NCBI RefSeq assembly: GCF_013031405.1
Contig: NZ_WPZY01000016.1
Location: 1 to 64,000 of the forward strand
DNA length: 64,000 nucleotides
Reading direction: 5' to 3'
Source of the DNA: Ruegeria sp. HKCCD8929
Lineage (GTDB): Bacteria > Pseudomonadota > Alphaproteobacteria > Rhodobacterales > Rhodobacteraceae
Every line of letters starts with the position of its first letter. Position 1 is the first letter of the stretch. This document shows, piece after piece, positions 43,901-53,535 of the stretch. Position numbers and translations under genes: made by a program. The notes under the pieces are model-generated. The model worked only from the letters and a program-made list of their open reading frames with translations, did no database searches and was not told where the DNA came from.

Positions 43901-46845
43901 CCGACACGGCCGACTATTCGATGGACGAGGCTGAGCGGGACCGAGACATCGACATCAACATCTCCGATATGTCCAAGGGATATTCGGAAACGGCGGATGG
44001 GCGCGAAGACAAGCTGATCAATATCGAGAACATTACGGCCACAACCGGCAATAACAGCATCACTGGCAACGGGCTGGACAACGTAATCAGGGTCCTTGGA
44101 GGAGATGACACCGTCGATGCAGGTGCGGGGAACGATACGGTTTATGCCGGCGGGTATGGGACACGCGACCTTGACGGTGGTGTCGATACCGATACGCTTT
44201 CTCTGGCGGATCACCACCTGACCCTCGCGCAATCGGCACAGGATCGTCTAAGCGCGGCAAACCACCTGATTTCCTTCACACTTACGACCGTGGACGCACC
44301 CAGTGGTGTCGCTGGTATCGGATCGGCCGATGCACTCACATCTGACGCCTCATTCGGAGAGCCCGGTGTATCGTTTTCGATTGTAGACAAACTTCTGCTT
44401 GAAGGAGACAGCCGACAATCAGCCAACCTGATCGAGGGGTCAGTGTATCTGACCGAGGGACAAAGGCAGTTTGCGATCGAGTCTGAAAACGGGTTTATCT
44501 TGCGCGTCAACGGCGAAGAGCTGTTCAGGCTTGAGGATGATGGCGCCTCCCGGATCACATTCATCCCCTACAGTGTCGAGGAAAGTGGTATTGCCGAAAT
44601 CGAAATTGTCTACACCGACGCAGGACAAGGAGGCGATTTCAAAGTTAAGTTGGACGGGCGAACTCTGACAACCGCCGGGAACCGCGACGATTTTGCACAA
44701 GCGCTGACCACACAACCTGAATTGGCCTCCAATGCGCTGGGCGCGACCGTCGCTCTGGACATCGGGGTTTTGAACTATCAGAATTCGGATCCGAACCTGC
44801 AATCTTCAACGATCCAGAACTTTGAAAATGTCGAAGGGGGCATTGGCGATGATCTGATCATCGGAGACGTCGGGGCCAACCGGATCAATGGCGGGGCCGG
44901 GGACGACCGGCTTCTGGGTCGTGGCGGTGATGACACAATTTTAGCGACCGAGGGAACCGATATTGTAGTCGGCGGCAGTGGTGTGGACACGCTCGTGCTG
45001 TCGTCGAAGTCGCGCAATACATCCCTGTCAATCGACGATCCGGATGTGGTCGCCTTCAGCGACCTGAACATTAACGATGTCGAAATCGTCGTCCCAGATG
45101 CCGGACAGCTTGAATTCAGGCATGCCAGGAACGGTGCGGTGTTGGCAACAGTCGATCTGTCCTCGCTCGATGTCGTTCACACGACGGGCTCAGGCGCGCC
45201 ACCGAGCACCCAGGAACTGGTTGGTCTTTCTTATAGCCTGGACGCTTTGGGCGCCACAGTCGCCGATTTCCAAGTTTTCCAGGAGCAGCAGGCCACCCCC
45301 GGAGAGACATCAGGACCGGTTGATATCGCGGTGCAGGTGTCTGCCTATATTCCGACCATTGCGTTCGCCGATACAACGCTGTCGGGAAACAACCTGACGC
45401 GGCATCTTGCGGAACAGATCGGACGCGGATCGGTAATCCGGGACAGCGACGGAAACGTGACGAGGATTGCTGGCGGCGCCGAGGACAACGTGATCTACGG
45501 GCTGGAGAGCGAACTGATTACGACAGCGGCGGGCGATGATCGCGTCGTCACCGATGGGGATACGCACTCTGTCATTCATCTGGGCGACGGTGACGACAGG
45601 ATCTTCAGCGGAGGGGCTCGTGACACGGTTGTGGTTGGCCGCGGCAACGATGTTGTCGATGTTTCAACTGAATCCAACGCCCACATTGTGTTCACCCGGG
45701 GCGAAACCGAAGATATCAACACTCTGAACCTGACGGATGTCGCATTCAGCGAGTTGGAGGTTTCCCGGAATGGCGACATCCTCCTGCTCGCCAAGGGCGG
45801 GGATGTCTTTGCGCAAATACTCGTGCCATGGAACCCGTTGGCGCATGATGTACAACTCGACCACATCCGCTTTTCCGGCGGTGAAATCGTTACGGATGCC
45901 GAAGCGTTTCTGAACGGCAGAGTGAATGGCCAAGTTGGGGAGTACCATATTCAAGTCGGGGACGATGACGATAACCGGCTTGGCCCCGACACCGAACCGC
46001 TGGTGGCCAGTGAATCCGGCAGTTCCCTGTTTGGCTTCGGCGGGAATGACGATCTACTCGGATTGACGGGCGATGACTTCCTGGATGGCGGATTGGGCAA
46101 CGACAATCTCCGGGGCCAGGATGGCAACGACACCTATGTCTACGGTCGCGGCTTCGGTTTCGACACCATCTTCGACCTCGGGTTCTCCAGCGCTTTTCGG
46201 CCCGGGGACAGCAGTAGCGACAGACTGGAGTTCGACGACAGCATCAAGCTCGATGCGCTGCGAATTGAACGGGACGGCAACAGCCTGATCCTTACCGACA
46301 CGATCGTCGTCGATGGAGAAGCCCAAGATATCGGAAGAGTTTATATCTCCAGCCACTTCGAAACCGACCATGCGATTGAGACGATCCTGATCGAGGGAAC
46401 TGAATACACGGTTGCTGAAATGGCAGCGATGGCAACGGATCTTCCGCCGCCAGCGCCAGAGCCCATTGATCCGGCAACTGCGGAAATCACATTGCTTGGT
46501 GCTGAAGACGTTGATGGTGTTGATGGGACTGCCGAAACCTTCATTCTTTCCGTCGGAACCACCGACGCCGGTGACTACGCTCCGGTCATCAACAATTTCA
46601 ACCCGGACGAAGATCTGATCGACGTGTCCGAAATCGGCCTGGACGCATCCTACTATGGCGCACTGAGCTATTCCGGCGGGTACGAGATTGTGGATATCTC
46701 GGGAACGCATGCCACGGCGGGGCAGCCTTTCGTGTCCGAGTTGAGGTTCCACACAGACACTGGCACCGCCTCTCTTCAGGTGTTCTCCGACGCCGGATTG
46801 CTCACTGACGAGTTTCTGTTTGGTCTGGACGAAAGTATCGCGTAG
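40930..46845 (+). CDS. Giant RTX-type secreted calcium-binding protein
   Basis: 1971 residues (ATG 40930; ATG 40969 also possible). Residues about 1-160 are helical. Residues about 160-385 are a glycine-, alanine- and serine-rich hydrophobic stretch (GVGDLTAGGLSFVSAGF, GIAGIGGVIGTALGITSFV, LIGAGLAAVNIVTGFIPVVG), like the hydrophobic helices of pore-forming RTX toxins. GGxGxDxL nonapeptide clusters lie at about 470-500, 836-1080, 1300-1345 and 1695-1740. Between them, about 1137-1255, is a beta domain resembling a PA14 or GLEYA-type fold. There is no signal peptide, so type I secretion through its C-terminus is expected. No HlyB/HlyD or TolC gene is near. Toxin, adhesin or biofilm matrix protein are alternatives. 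Confidence 0.88.
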   Translation: MTTGTTTTGTMIDFTGAETELESTAMQAAVNQALQTSLQDAFTKTGSLSQAQIVGSIIKSIKDAGASKTADAFQELFELEDAQSYVGELQSVADGGVSLSDLGSSTDLDFADFDDFLREAASLKGTSKDSLLSEVADGVGRTDTATFLARSLNSQIATAVAIANEDFLGKTTTLTRLEAGTSALAGVGDLTAGGLSFVSAGFSIDAGVDGGDSLQIAQGSFGIANGLFKSFTGVTSLLSRFGSTAVSSFASSVNPTLTAASSGFGALSTGSQAVAVGIAGIGGVIGTALGITSFVSSVKSAFEADQFGSTTGAALHGVAAAFQLIGAGLAAVNIVTGFIPVVGQIIGLVQGLVASVGTMFSTLANLFVSDEQMSAQEFQNYINSDEFTAYIDAQADAFEEQGFDLFAYITDSEAVTGSDAADLTHVVERQLTTAAENAPNDPDLNRAIVDASSVGRILTGMNGDDFLFEGDGAGILFGGGGNDTLIGGSGSDILRGGPGNDILKIEASIDPVADGGTGTDLAVNDRVVFFDLGVNDGDITTEFGFTQHTVHITLDDNGDGTASSIPISVDGHIAGSQVVNRPQFELTSIVDGVPDTVALSGPWFALIRSGANGDLIPGLGVQPISVRALPLIVASLEAEAANATTETVNLKTRDVASDLAESGGQLVRLTEDYAFDGEYFYTLSSDAETLVTRFSNGSVLNRDIDDQNAGLDGLTFILRSFFGETRLESIENLRTTSAGDVVTTGARSESIYLDENRAYDSRDIIDAGGGDDFVLAGLAGSTSIRGLGNEIDGGAGIDTISFANAETAVSADLSENTATVGTKNQDTVKNFENVVGGRHDDTITGTDGSNSLFGLGGDNHIKGLAGDDLIASGIGADHLDGGDDIDTVDFSRADDAEFDENTPQEDRGAFSVRDIDIDLARDESRSATGKEDTLMNFENAIGTDGKNEITGNKEVNIIRARGGDDTLRGRGGDDTLSGGLGKDTLRGGDGADTADYSMDEAERDRDIDINISDMSKGYSETADGREDKLINIENITATTGNNSITGNGLDNVIRVLGGDDTVDAGAGNDTVYAGGYGTRDLDGGVDTDTLSLADHHLTLAQSAQDRLSAANHLISFTLTTVDAPSGVAGIGSADALTSDASFGEPGVSFSIVDKLLLEGDSRQSANLIEGSVYLTEGQRQFAIESENGFILRVNGEELFRLEDDGASRITFIPYSVEESGIAEIEIVYTDAGQGGDFKVKLDGRTLTTAGNRDDFAQALTTQPELASNALGATVALDIGVLNYQNSDPNLQSSTIQNFENVEGGIGDDLIIGDVGANRINGGAGDDRLLGRGGDDTILATEGTDIVVGGSGVDTLVLSSKSRNTSLSIDDPDVVAFSDLNINDVEIVVPDAGQLEFRHARNGAVLATVDLSSLDVVHTTGSGAPPSTQELVGLSYSLDALGATVADFQVFQEQQATPGETSGPVDIAVQVSAYIPTIAFADTTLSGNNLTRHLAEQIGRGSVIRDSDGNVTRIAGGAEDNVIYGLESELITTAAGDDRVVTDGDTHSVIHLGDGDDRIFSGGARDTVVVGRGNDVVDVSTESNAHIVFTRGETEDINTLNLTDVAFSELEVSRNGDILLLAKGGDVFAQILVPWNPLAHDVQLDHIRFSGGEIVTDAEAFLNGRVNGQVGEYHIQVGDDDDNRLGPDTEPLVASESGSSLFGFGGNDDLLGLTGDDFLDGGLGNDNLRGQDGNDTYVYGRGFGFDTIFDLGFSSAFRPGDSSSDRLEFDDSIKLDALRIERDGNSLILTDTIVVDGEAQDIGRVYISSHFETDHAIETILIEGTEYTVAEMAAMATDLPPPAPEPIDPATAEITLLGAEDVDGVDGTAETFILSVGTTDAGDYAPVINNFNPDEDLIDVSEIGLDASYYGALSYSGGYEIVDISGTHATAGQPFVSELRFHTDTGTASLQVFSDAGLLTDEFLFGLDESIA

Positions 46846-47485
46846 CCGATAACCGTGGGCGGGTAGGTCCAAATCGCTTGCCCGCACATGTATACGTCGG
46901 ATGTGTTCGTGTGAATCTATCGCAAACTCTTGCCGCATCTATCTGATCTGACGAAGGCATGAGGAAGTGTCCCAAACTTTCGGCCCGGATTGGCGAGATT
47001 GCGTGTTTTGGCACTTGTTGCCTGCACAACAAACGTGTGCAGGTTTTGGCATGACCTCGTTCGAAGGTGCCGACTTCCCCAAGTATGCGATCCTGCCTGC
47101 CGTTTTCTGATGACGGTGTTACTCGGTTACGCAATATTCTCCGTTGATCGCAACTCGCGCGCGAACGAAAGGGCGTGCGACACAGAATCCCTGATGACGG
47201 TCCGATCCGGTGTGCCACAGGCGATCTAGCAAACACGTGTCGGTCGCGAACCGGCGGGACGCCCGTCGCGGGCGAAAGCCTTTGACGCGAGGCAGCCGTA
47301 TGTCTGACTAATCCTTCTTCAACGTATCCCTTGAAACGCGCCGGATGCGCTGCTGGCAATGGTGCTGACATGGTCCATCCTCTCACAGAGGAGGATTTAC
47401 AATCAGACGCCCATGCGACGCCCGTCCGATTCAGGCTTTGCTGTGAACGCCTCAGCCGTCAACGTTAACAGTTTGCAACAGAACA
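46846..47485. other. Intergenic region between the RTX gene and the EPS cluster
   Basis: 640 bases, with no supported gene. A short plus frame at about 47410-47571 overlaps the sulfotransferase end and has no convincing start or motif. No tRNA or mobile-element boundary was recognised. Confidence 0.45.
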
Positions 47486-48436
47486 TTATGAGAACCCTGT
47501 CCAATGCAGACTCAGATCCTTTCCGAGAAGATCTGAGAGCCCTGCATTTCGGTCAGACAGATGCCGACTAAGACAGGCGCGTGTTTTTGACCGCATTTCG
47601 GATGGTGGCCGGTCCCGGGTCAAAACGCTTTTCTCCACAAAGCGGAACCAACGGCGGTACGCCTTGTGCGCCACGCGCGAAACGACTCCGCTGTCGTCTC
47701 CGAAGTGGCGCGCATACCGATATCGCACCAGTATCCGGCCGATCCGGTTCAGACGCAGCAGAGTTTCTGTCCGGGCCGGGTATTTTGTTCGATTATGCCA
47801 GGTTTCAACTTGTTCAAGGGGCAAAGGAGGCACCCCAAGAAAAGCGGTCACGCAATCCATCGCGGCTTGCTGGTTGGCCCGGAACTCTTCGAACAGCACG
47901 ACGTGCACACGCTCTTTGCCAAGCGCTTGGTAGAAGTGCCGCAATCGGGGAGCATAGGTTGACCCCAAAATGATCGACGGTTCGCTGCTCAGCGCCTTTT
48001 CAAACGACACGCACGTCCGTCCGCTGCGCACGAGATGCCAGTATTGCGAAAAAGCCCGCTCGACCGGGTCGCGTAGCATGAAGATGATCTTTACCTTGGG
48101 ATCTGCCGCTTTGATACGGAACGCGGCAACATCGGACATCAGGTAGGTCGTCGTATCCTCACCAACCAGGCATCCATCCGGAGCGTCTGCGAAACGGCTC
48201 TGATACCACCCGCGCAATGCCTCGTCATGTGGTGCACGCCATGCAAGGTCATCCCCGTTCATCCCAAGGAAGTCGGCATGCGCAACGGGATCGTCTGCAT
48301 CAAAGAAATACAACTCGTTTCTGGCCATCCAGATGTCCGGATGTTGGTGCAGCACCTGATGCAGTGAGGTCGTGCCGCATTTCGGGGCACCGCCAATGAT
48401 GAAATCCGGAAAGGCCAAAGTCTTCACCTCGTGCAA
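47486..48436 (-). CDS. Sulfotransferase family protein
   Basis: About 316 residues; the start is not an ATG (TTG 48436 or GTG 48427). PAPS-binding signatures are intact: the 5'-phosphosulfate loop FIIGGAPKCGTTSLHQVL (residues about 12-30) and the 3'-phosphate site IFMLRDPVERAFSQYWHL. C-terminal Arg/Lys-rich tail. It should move sulfate from PAPS onto a hydroxyl or amine. Together with the second sulfotransferase and glycosyltransferases in the same strand run, sulfation of an exopolysaccharide or lipid-linked sugar is the likely job. Confidence 0.85.
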   Translation of the reverse strand: MHEVKTLAFPDFIIGGAPKCGTTSLHQVLHQHPDIWMARNELYFFDADDPVAHADFLGMNGDDLAWRAPHDEALRGWYQSRFADAPDGCLVGEDTTTYLMSDVAAFRIKAADPKVKIIFMLRDPVERAFSQYWHLVRSGRTCVSFEKALSSEPSIILGSTYAPRLRHFYQALGKERVHVVLFEEFRANQQAAMDCVTAFLGVPPLPLEQVETWHNRTKYPARTETLLRLNRIGRILVRYRYARHFGDDSGVVSRVAHKAYRRWFRFVEKSVLTRDRPPSEMRSKTRACLSRHLSDRNAGLSDLLGKDLSLHWTGFS

Positions 48437-48505
48437 TGCAAACGGGTCGGCGAGCTTCGGAGGACACGGTGAATGCCTTCCCTTGGTCTTTCCTGTGTTG
48501 ATGCG

Positions 48506-49654
48506 TCAGAGAAGGTCATGGCACCGTTCCAGAAACTGGGTGTTTTGTCGGTCTTCATTGAATTCGCGAAGAACTTTGTCGCGCGCGGCAGTTGAAAGGC
48601 CCTTGGCCGCATCGGTGTTTTGCACAAGGAAGAGGACATTCTGGTACAGCTCTTCCGCGTCGCGCTCACCGGACAACAATCCGGTTTCACCATGCTCGAC
48701 CAGTTCCGGGATGCCGGAATGGCGCGTGGTGCAAATGGGCGTGCCAAGGGCCATGGCTTCCATGAGCGTAACGGGGATGCCCTCCTGGTCCCCATCCTCT
48801 GCCGTGCAGCTTGGAACCAGCATGATATCCGCGTCAATCATTCGGCGCAGCGCGTCCTGATGCGGCAAGGCCCCGAGGAACCGGATGCGATCCTGAAGCT
48901 TCGCATGCGTCACCTGCATGCGCAGTTCTTCCGCCAAAGGGCCATCGCCGCCAATGTCATAGAGCCAGTCAATCCCGGGGTGCCTGTCGCGCAACAGTGC
49001 AAGCGCTTCGATGGACGTCCTGAGTCCTTTTTTTTCGACCAGCCGGCAAATGCTGAGAAACCGCAGTGGCGCGTGAAACTTGGGGGTCGAGAACGGGTAG
49101 CCGGACACCGGAATACCCAGATGCCGGGTCTCGACCCGCGATTCCGGGGCGCCGCATTCGACAAGGCGTCTGGCGAACATGGCGTTGACTGTGACATGCA
49201 GATCCCCGTCGGTGAACAGGTTGCGAAAACGGGACATGGCGTCCCGCCGGTATTCAACGCTGACATCACGCCCGTGAAACACGGTCACCAGTCGCGGACG
49301 GTGTTTCCAGCCCCGCTGCGCAAGCTCAACCGCCGCGCCGCGATATCCGAAATGCGCGACGACAAGATCCGCATCGATCTGCCGTCGCCACGCAGACCGG
49401 CCCAGCCGTGCGGCGATGCGATCGGACAGACTGGTCGGCAACGTCCGCAAAAGCCAGGGCCGTTTCGGCGGCCAAACCACAATTCGCACGTTGCCAAGAT
49501 CGTGTTCCTGGTCAGGCGACAGCGGTGTTCGGTGGTCGAAGGATTTGCAGGCCACCGTCACTTCATGCCCCTGCCGCACCGCGTGAAGCACTTGAGAAGT
49601 CACAAAGGTTTGGGACAGGGCAGGAAAGTTTGAGACGCAAAAGCAGATCTTCAT
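48506..49654 (-). CDS. GT4-type glycosyltransferase
   Basis: 382 residues. N-terminal KICFCVSNFPALSQTFVTSQV opens the first Rossmann domain, VFHGRDVSVEYRR lies mid-way, and the C-terminal ADIMLVPSCTAEDGDQEGIPVTLMEAMALGTPI is the donor-binding E-x7-E region (the acidic pair EGIPVTLMEA). It resembles WcaL/colanic-acid-type enzymes. It is the fourth gene of the minus-strand unit from the flippase, 30 nt after the GT4 gene before it. Confidence 0.86.
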   Translation of the reverse strand: MKICFCVSNFPALSQTFVTSQVLHAVRQGHEVTVACKSFDHRTPLSPDQEHDLGNVRIVVWPPKRPWLLRTLPTSLSDRIAARLGRSAWRRQIDADLVVAHFGYRGAAVELAQRGWKHRPRLVTVFHGRDVSVEYRRDAMSRFRNLFTDGDLHVTVNAMFARRLVECGAPESRVETRHLGIPVSGYPFSTPKFHAPLRFLSICRLVEKKGLRTSIEALALLRDRHPGIDWLYDIGGDGPLAEELRMQVTHAKLQDRIRFLGALPHQDALRRMIDADIMLVPSCTAEDGDQEGIPVTLMEAMALGTPICTTRHSGIPELVEHGETGLLSGERDAEELYQNVLFLVQNTDAAKGLSTAARDKVLREFNEDRQNTQFLERCHDLL

Positions 49655-49684
49655 CGGCTGGCTCCGATTTGTTTGCGGTCTGCC

Positions 49685-50779
49685 TTAAGCTGAACAGCGG
49701 GCATGGTGTTGTGAAACGGCGCGGTCCAGTACGGACATGAACGCCGCATGCTGCCGATGGAAATCGAGCTCGGTGCGTTTGGCATAATTCAGCGCCCTTT
49801 CGGACAGATCTGCATAAGCAACCTCATCCGACCAAAGCCTGCGCAGCGCGGCCACCCACTCGTCGATCGGCGCATCATGAGGCAGGACGATACCGCCCGG
49901 CCCGATAGCCTGGCTCAGGCCGCCCCGGTTGGATCCGATCACCGGGATACCGCTGCAATGGGCCTCGGACGCGACACGGCCCCAGGCCTCTTCCCATTGG
50001 CTGGGCGCCAGCAGCACCCGGGTGCGCCCGTAGACCTTCGACATGTCCGAGGTGCGGCTCATGAAAGTGACATTCGGCAGCGTGTCGATTTCGGCCATGA
50101 TCTGCTTGAACAGCCCGTCCCACAGCGTCCAGGCTTCGACCAAGAGGAAGGGAATGTCGGGGCAGGCGCGCGCCATCTCGCGCACCACCTCGTACCCTTT
50201 CTTTGGATGGATGTTGATGAGTGTTGCGTATTCCTTGGTGGTTTCGCAGCGGTATTCGTCAAAGTTGATCGTCGGGGTGATCACCGTGCAGTCAATGCCA
50301 TAAGCATCGCAGTACGCACCGGCGGTGAAATTGGAGTTGGCGATGAAGCTTGCCCCCGGGATCGCGCTGACATCTCCTTCGTTTTCGTCAAACTCGACGT
50401 TGCGCAGATAAAGCACAACGGGAAGGCCGAGTTTCGAGAACTCCAAACCCAACTGGGCCGAATGGCGGGTCTGGATCACCACAACATCGGGCCGGAACCG
50501 CTTGGCGGCGGCGGCAATCCGCACAGGATCAACCGGTTCCCAGGTGCGCATGACCTCATAGCCCTGACTGCGATCCACGCTGAACGGCCGACCTGTTATC
50601 TTGCGCTGTGCACGCATCCGGAAACCGAACACCCCGCGGCCCGAAAACCCGCAATAGACTGCGCAGTCGTGCCCCTGCGCGATGCTTTGCCGGATCAGGT
50701 GATCGGTGCTGTTCTGAGTGCCACCGCTGGCTTCGGGTAGCCAGCCATTTCCACCGGCAAAGAGAATTCGCATGTTCAT
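49685..50779 (-). CDS. GT4-type glycosyltransferase, paralogue of the one at 60941
   Basis: About 364 residues from ATG 50779 (ATG 50773 also possible); the upstream part of the frame is a shadow. MRILFAGGNGWLPEASGGTQ opens the fold. The FIANSNFTAG core, LINIHPKKGYEV, and VLLAPSQWEEAWGRVASEAHCSGIPVIGSNRGG with the donor-site Glu pair are shared closely with the GT4 gene at 60941-61996. The acceptor is unknown. Confidence 0.87.
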   Translation of the reverse strand: MNMRILFAGGNGWLPEASGGTQNSTDHLIRQSIAQGHDCAVYCGFSGRGVFGFRMRAQRKITGRPFSVDRSQGYEVMRTWEPVDPVRIAAAAKRFRPDVVVIQTRHSAQLGLEFSKLGLPVVLYLRNVEFDENEGDVSAIPGASFIANSNFTAGAYCDAYGIDCTVITPTINFDEYRCETTKEYATLINIHPKKGYEVVREMARACPDIPFLLVEAWTLWDGLFKQIMAEIDTLPNVTFMSRTSDMSKVYGRTRVLLAPSQWEEAWGRVASEAHCSGIPVIGSNRGGLSQAIGPGGIVLPHDAPIDEWVAALRRLWSDEVAYADLSERALNYAKRTELDFHRQHAAFMSVLDRAVSQHHARCSA

Positions 50780-50849
50780 ACCCTTACTGGATGGCGCAGG
50801 CTGGCTGCGCATGTTGAAATGCCGCGACGGATGACGTTGGGGCGCATCT

Positions 50850-51620
50850 TCATCGTGCGGTTGCTCCGGTTGCCCGATGCGCGTTGTCGGGCCGTGTTGC
50901 GCTCCACACTTCGTCAACGTGGGCGAATAAGGCGGCGTCTGCGGAGTAGAGATGGAGGATTTGGTCGACACGCGATTGCGTCAGGTCGGATTTCAGCGTT
51001 CGCGGGCCCGAGGTTTTGTTCGCATGTGTCAGCAGACTGGGGTCGACGTCTGCCAGTTTGGTCAACCCTTCGGCCATCTTGGGAAACGGGATCAAAGTAT
51101 CGACCATGACCGTTCTCCCGTCGCAAACGTAGTCCACCTGCGGGCGGAAATGGAAATACCGCATAGATCCGTTTCGAAAGCTCGTGTCTGATGACAACCT
51201 GTCAATGAACGCACCCACGGTCTGCGTGCCGATCATTCTGGCGCTGTACCTGCGGTCGGTTTCGTTGCGTCCGCCGGTCTTCAGATAGTCGAAGGCCGAC
51301 AGAAACCGGTCAACCGGGTCGCGCAGTATGGCGATTTTGGGCAGGGTCCGCCAGGCGCGCGGGCATGTGGCCTTGATCTCTTGCCAGGTCCGATGACGTA
51401 CGCGGTATCCAAATAATACGTCTTCCACCGAGGTGCCTGCGTTCTTGGGGATGTGAATCAGGATCAGGCCACGCCTGAGATAGACGTCCGCGAGGTTCGG
51501 ATCGTCTCTGGGGCGTGACCGGTCGATCATCCGGCCGGGCGCAACCCGCCAACCGATATCGGTTCCGATCTGGGTCAGGCTTGGCAATGCGGTTTCTCCG
51601 GTGTCCGGGCGTAGCAGCAT
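50850..51620 (-). CDS. Sulfotransferase (family 2-like)
   Basis: 256 residues. LILIHIPKNAGTSVEDVLFG is the PAPS 5'-loop in the form seen in carbohydrate sulfotransferases of family 2, and KIAILRDPVDRFLSAFDYLK is the 3'-phosphate site. These enzymes usually sulfate a sugar. No clear ribosome binding site precedes the start, so it may begin at a later Met. It lies 43 nt after the flippase gene and 71 nt before the GT4 gene. Confidence 0.82.
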   Translation of the reverse strand: MLLRPDTGETALPSLTQIGTDIGWRVAPGRMIDRSRPRDDPNLADVYLRRGLILIHIPKNAGTSVEDVLFGYRVRHRTWQEIKATCPRAWRTLPKIAILRDPVDRFLSAFDYLKTGGRNETDRRYSARMIGTQTVGAFIDRLSSDTSFRNGSMRYFHFRPQVDYVCDGRTVMVDTLIPFPKMAEGLTKLADVDPSLLTHANKTSGPRTLKSDLTQSRVDQILHLYSADAALFAHVDEVWSATRPDNAHRATGATAR

Positions 51621-51663
51621 GCATGAAGTCGCGATGCGGCAGATGGGTGTGTTTCGAAACGGG

Positions 51664-53184
51664 TCATGCGGGCCTCTTTGAACGGCGTTTGCGCACTTCC
51701 CAAAGGGCTTTGAAGGCGAGGGTTTTCACCTCAACCAAGATCTGGCGGCCATAGTTGCTGAGGGTCAGGATGCCTGCGAAAACCGCGTAGCTAATGGCGA
51801 TACCGCACAGCAATTTCAGAACCGCAACGCTTGGCAACGAGGTTTGCACCATCAGAACAACTGCATAAGCGGCAAGACCCGCACAGAAGACCGGCAGAAT
51901 GCGCCCGTGGATGTTGTCCCGTCCGACTGGTCCCTTGCGGGTGACGAGCAGCCATAGTGGAAACAGCTTCAGCATCGTGACCGCAGCATAGGCTATCGCC
52001 AGTTCCCGAACGCCGTATTGCACACCCCAAACGAACGCACCGCAGGTGACCACGGCAGAGGCCAACCCCCACCAACCCATCTCGGTGGTGCGACCCTGGC
52101 TGACAAACAGCCAGCCTGTAGGGTTCGCCAGCGGTTGCGCCAGCGCGGCGATCCCCAGTGCCGCGAAGATCGGGGCGCTGTCCGCCCATGGTGTGCCCAG
52201 CAAGAAGGGAACCGCCGTATCTGCCATCCCGGTCATGGCCGCGACACCGGGAAGAACGGCAAGCTGCATGAGCCCGAAAACGCGAAAGAACGCGTGGGCG
52301 TACCGATAGGGTTCGTCTTGCATCCGCGACAGAACCGGAACCATGACCTGTGACAGCGGCTGTGCGACACGGTCAAGCGGAAACAGGATCAGCTTGTAGG
52401 CCCGGTCATAAAACCCCAGTGCGGCCCCACCCCAGACGCGACCAATCAGGATGTTGTCGAGATTGCGCGACAGGAAATTCGCCAGTTTGAACCCTGTCAC
52501 CCCTGCGCCGAACCCCAGCAGATCGGCCGTTCCGGGTGCCAGCGCCGGACGCGAAGGCTGCCAGGGGACCCAGATCCAGACCAGCGCCGCGCCGACAATT
52601 CCGCCTGCCAGCGTACCCGCCACCAGCGCCCAGGGTGTAGGCGAAACCAACGCCCACAGGATCGACGTCAATAGAGTACACAACGAGACTACGCTTGCGT
52701 TGACGGCGATCCTGCCAAAGATCATGCCGCGATTGAGCAAGGCGAAGTGTTGTGCTCCAAGGGCGGTGATCACCATGTTCAGCGCCATCACCCGGATAAG
52801 CCATGTCAGATCGGGCTGGTTGTAGAGTGCCGCGGCCAGGGGCGCCGCTGCGATCAACAGAACCGTCAGCGACAGGCTGACGGCCAGATTGATCCAGAAC
52901 AGCGCGTTGAGCTGCCCATATGTCAGCGACCGTTTCTGTATGACAGCCTGTAGCAGGCCCATTTCCTTGAACAGCGACAGAAACGCGATGATCGGACCAA
53001 TCATCGCGATCAGACCGAAATCGGCGGGCATGAGCAAACGCGACAGGATCAGCACCGAGCCGATCTGACACCCGACCACCACACACTGGCTGAGCGCGGT
53101 GTAAAAGCTGCCTAGCACGACGGTTCCGCCGTAGGTATCCCGGGCAGCGGTCTCGACCGCCTCATGAGGTTCGCGTTGGGCCAT
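51664..53184 (-). CDS. Wzx/ExoT-type polysaccharide flippase (MOP superfamily)
   Basis: 506 residues with 12-14 predicted membrane helices. The N-terminus FYTALSQCVVVGCQIGSVLILSRLL and the family block LGFGAGVTGFKLANFLSRNLDNILIGR with YDRAYKLILFPLDRVAQPLSQVMVPVL are typical. It should flip the undecaprenyl-linked repeat unit across the inner membrane. It is divergent from the exoL-A-M-type gene and heads the minus-strand unit. Confidence 0.89.
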   Translation of the reverse strand: MAQREPHEAVETAARDTYGGTVVLGSFYTALSQCVVVGCQIGSVLILSRLLMPADFGLIAMIGPIIAFLSLFKEMGLLQAVIQKRSLTYGQLNALFWINLAVSLSLTVLLIAAAPLAAALYNQPDLTWLIRVMALNMVITALGAQHFALLNRGMIFGRIAVNASVVSLCTLLTSILWALVSPTPWALVAGTLAGGIVGAALVWIWVPWQPSRPALAPGTADLLGFGAGVTGFKLANFLSRNLDNILIGRVWGGAALGFYDRAYKLILFPLDRVAQPLSQVMVPVLSRMQDEPYRYAHAFFRVFGLMQLAVLPGVAAMTGMADTAVPFLLGTPWADSAPIFAALGIAALAQPLANPTGWLFVSQGRTTEMGWWGLASAVVTCGAFVWGVQYGVRELAIAYAAVTMLKLFPLWLLVTRKGPVGRDNIHGRILPVFCAGLAAYAVVLMVQTSLPSVAVLKLLCGIAISYAVFAGILTLSNYGRQILVEVKTLAFKALWEVRKRRSKRPA

Positions 53185-53535
53185 GTATTTGGGTCTTTCC
53201 GTCGAGTCGACGCGGCGAGAATTGCATGGCCTGCGGTGCCGCGCCCGCCCTTGGCAGGTGCAGCATCTTTTTCAGCAACTTCCTGCCAAACAAGCACCAT
53301 GCAATGACGCAAAAGCGCCTGCACGCCATGCTACGAAAGCAAAATTTGATCGTCTGAGTGTTGAGTGCATGAGTTTTGTAACATGTCGGCAATTTCCCCG
53401 GATCGACGTTTTTTTGCTCATCCGCTGACACGAGACCGGCTCAGTTTCGCCGGTTGAAGGGTGCGGCTTTGACATTGGCCCGCGTGACCTTCTAGCTGGA
53501 GTTCTTGGGTCTATCTGCGACAGGATGTTCGATCC
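53185..53535. other. Divergent intergenic region of the EPS cluster
   Basis: 351 bases between the divergent flippase and fused glycosyltransferase. It must hold both promoters. A small hairpin, ACCGGC/GCCGGT, lies at 53435-53454. No gene was found. Confidence 0.45.

Noticed and set aside
47359-47571. Plus frame of about 70 codons between the RTX gene and the sulfotransferase
   Set aside because: Its second half overlaps the conserved end of the sulfotransferase, and the GGAGG upstream does not stand at a usable distance from an ATG.
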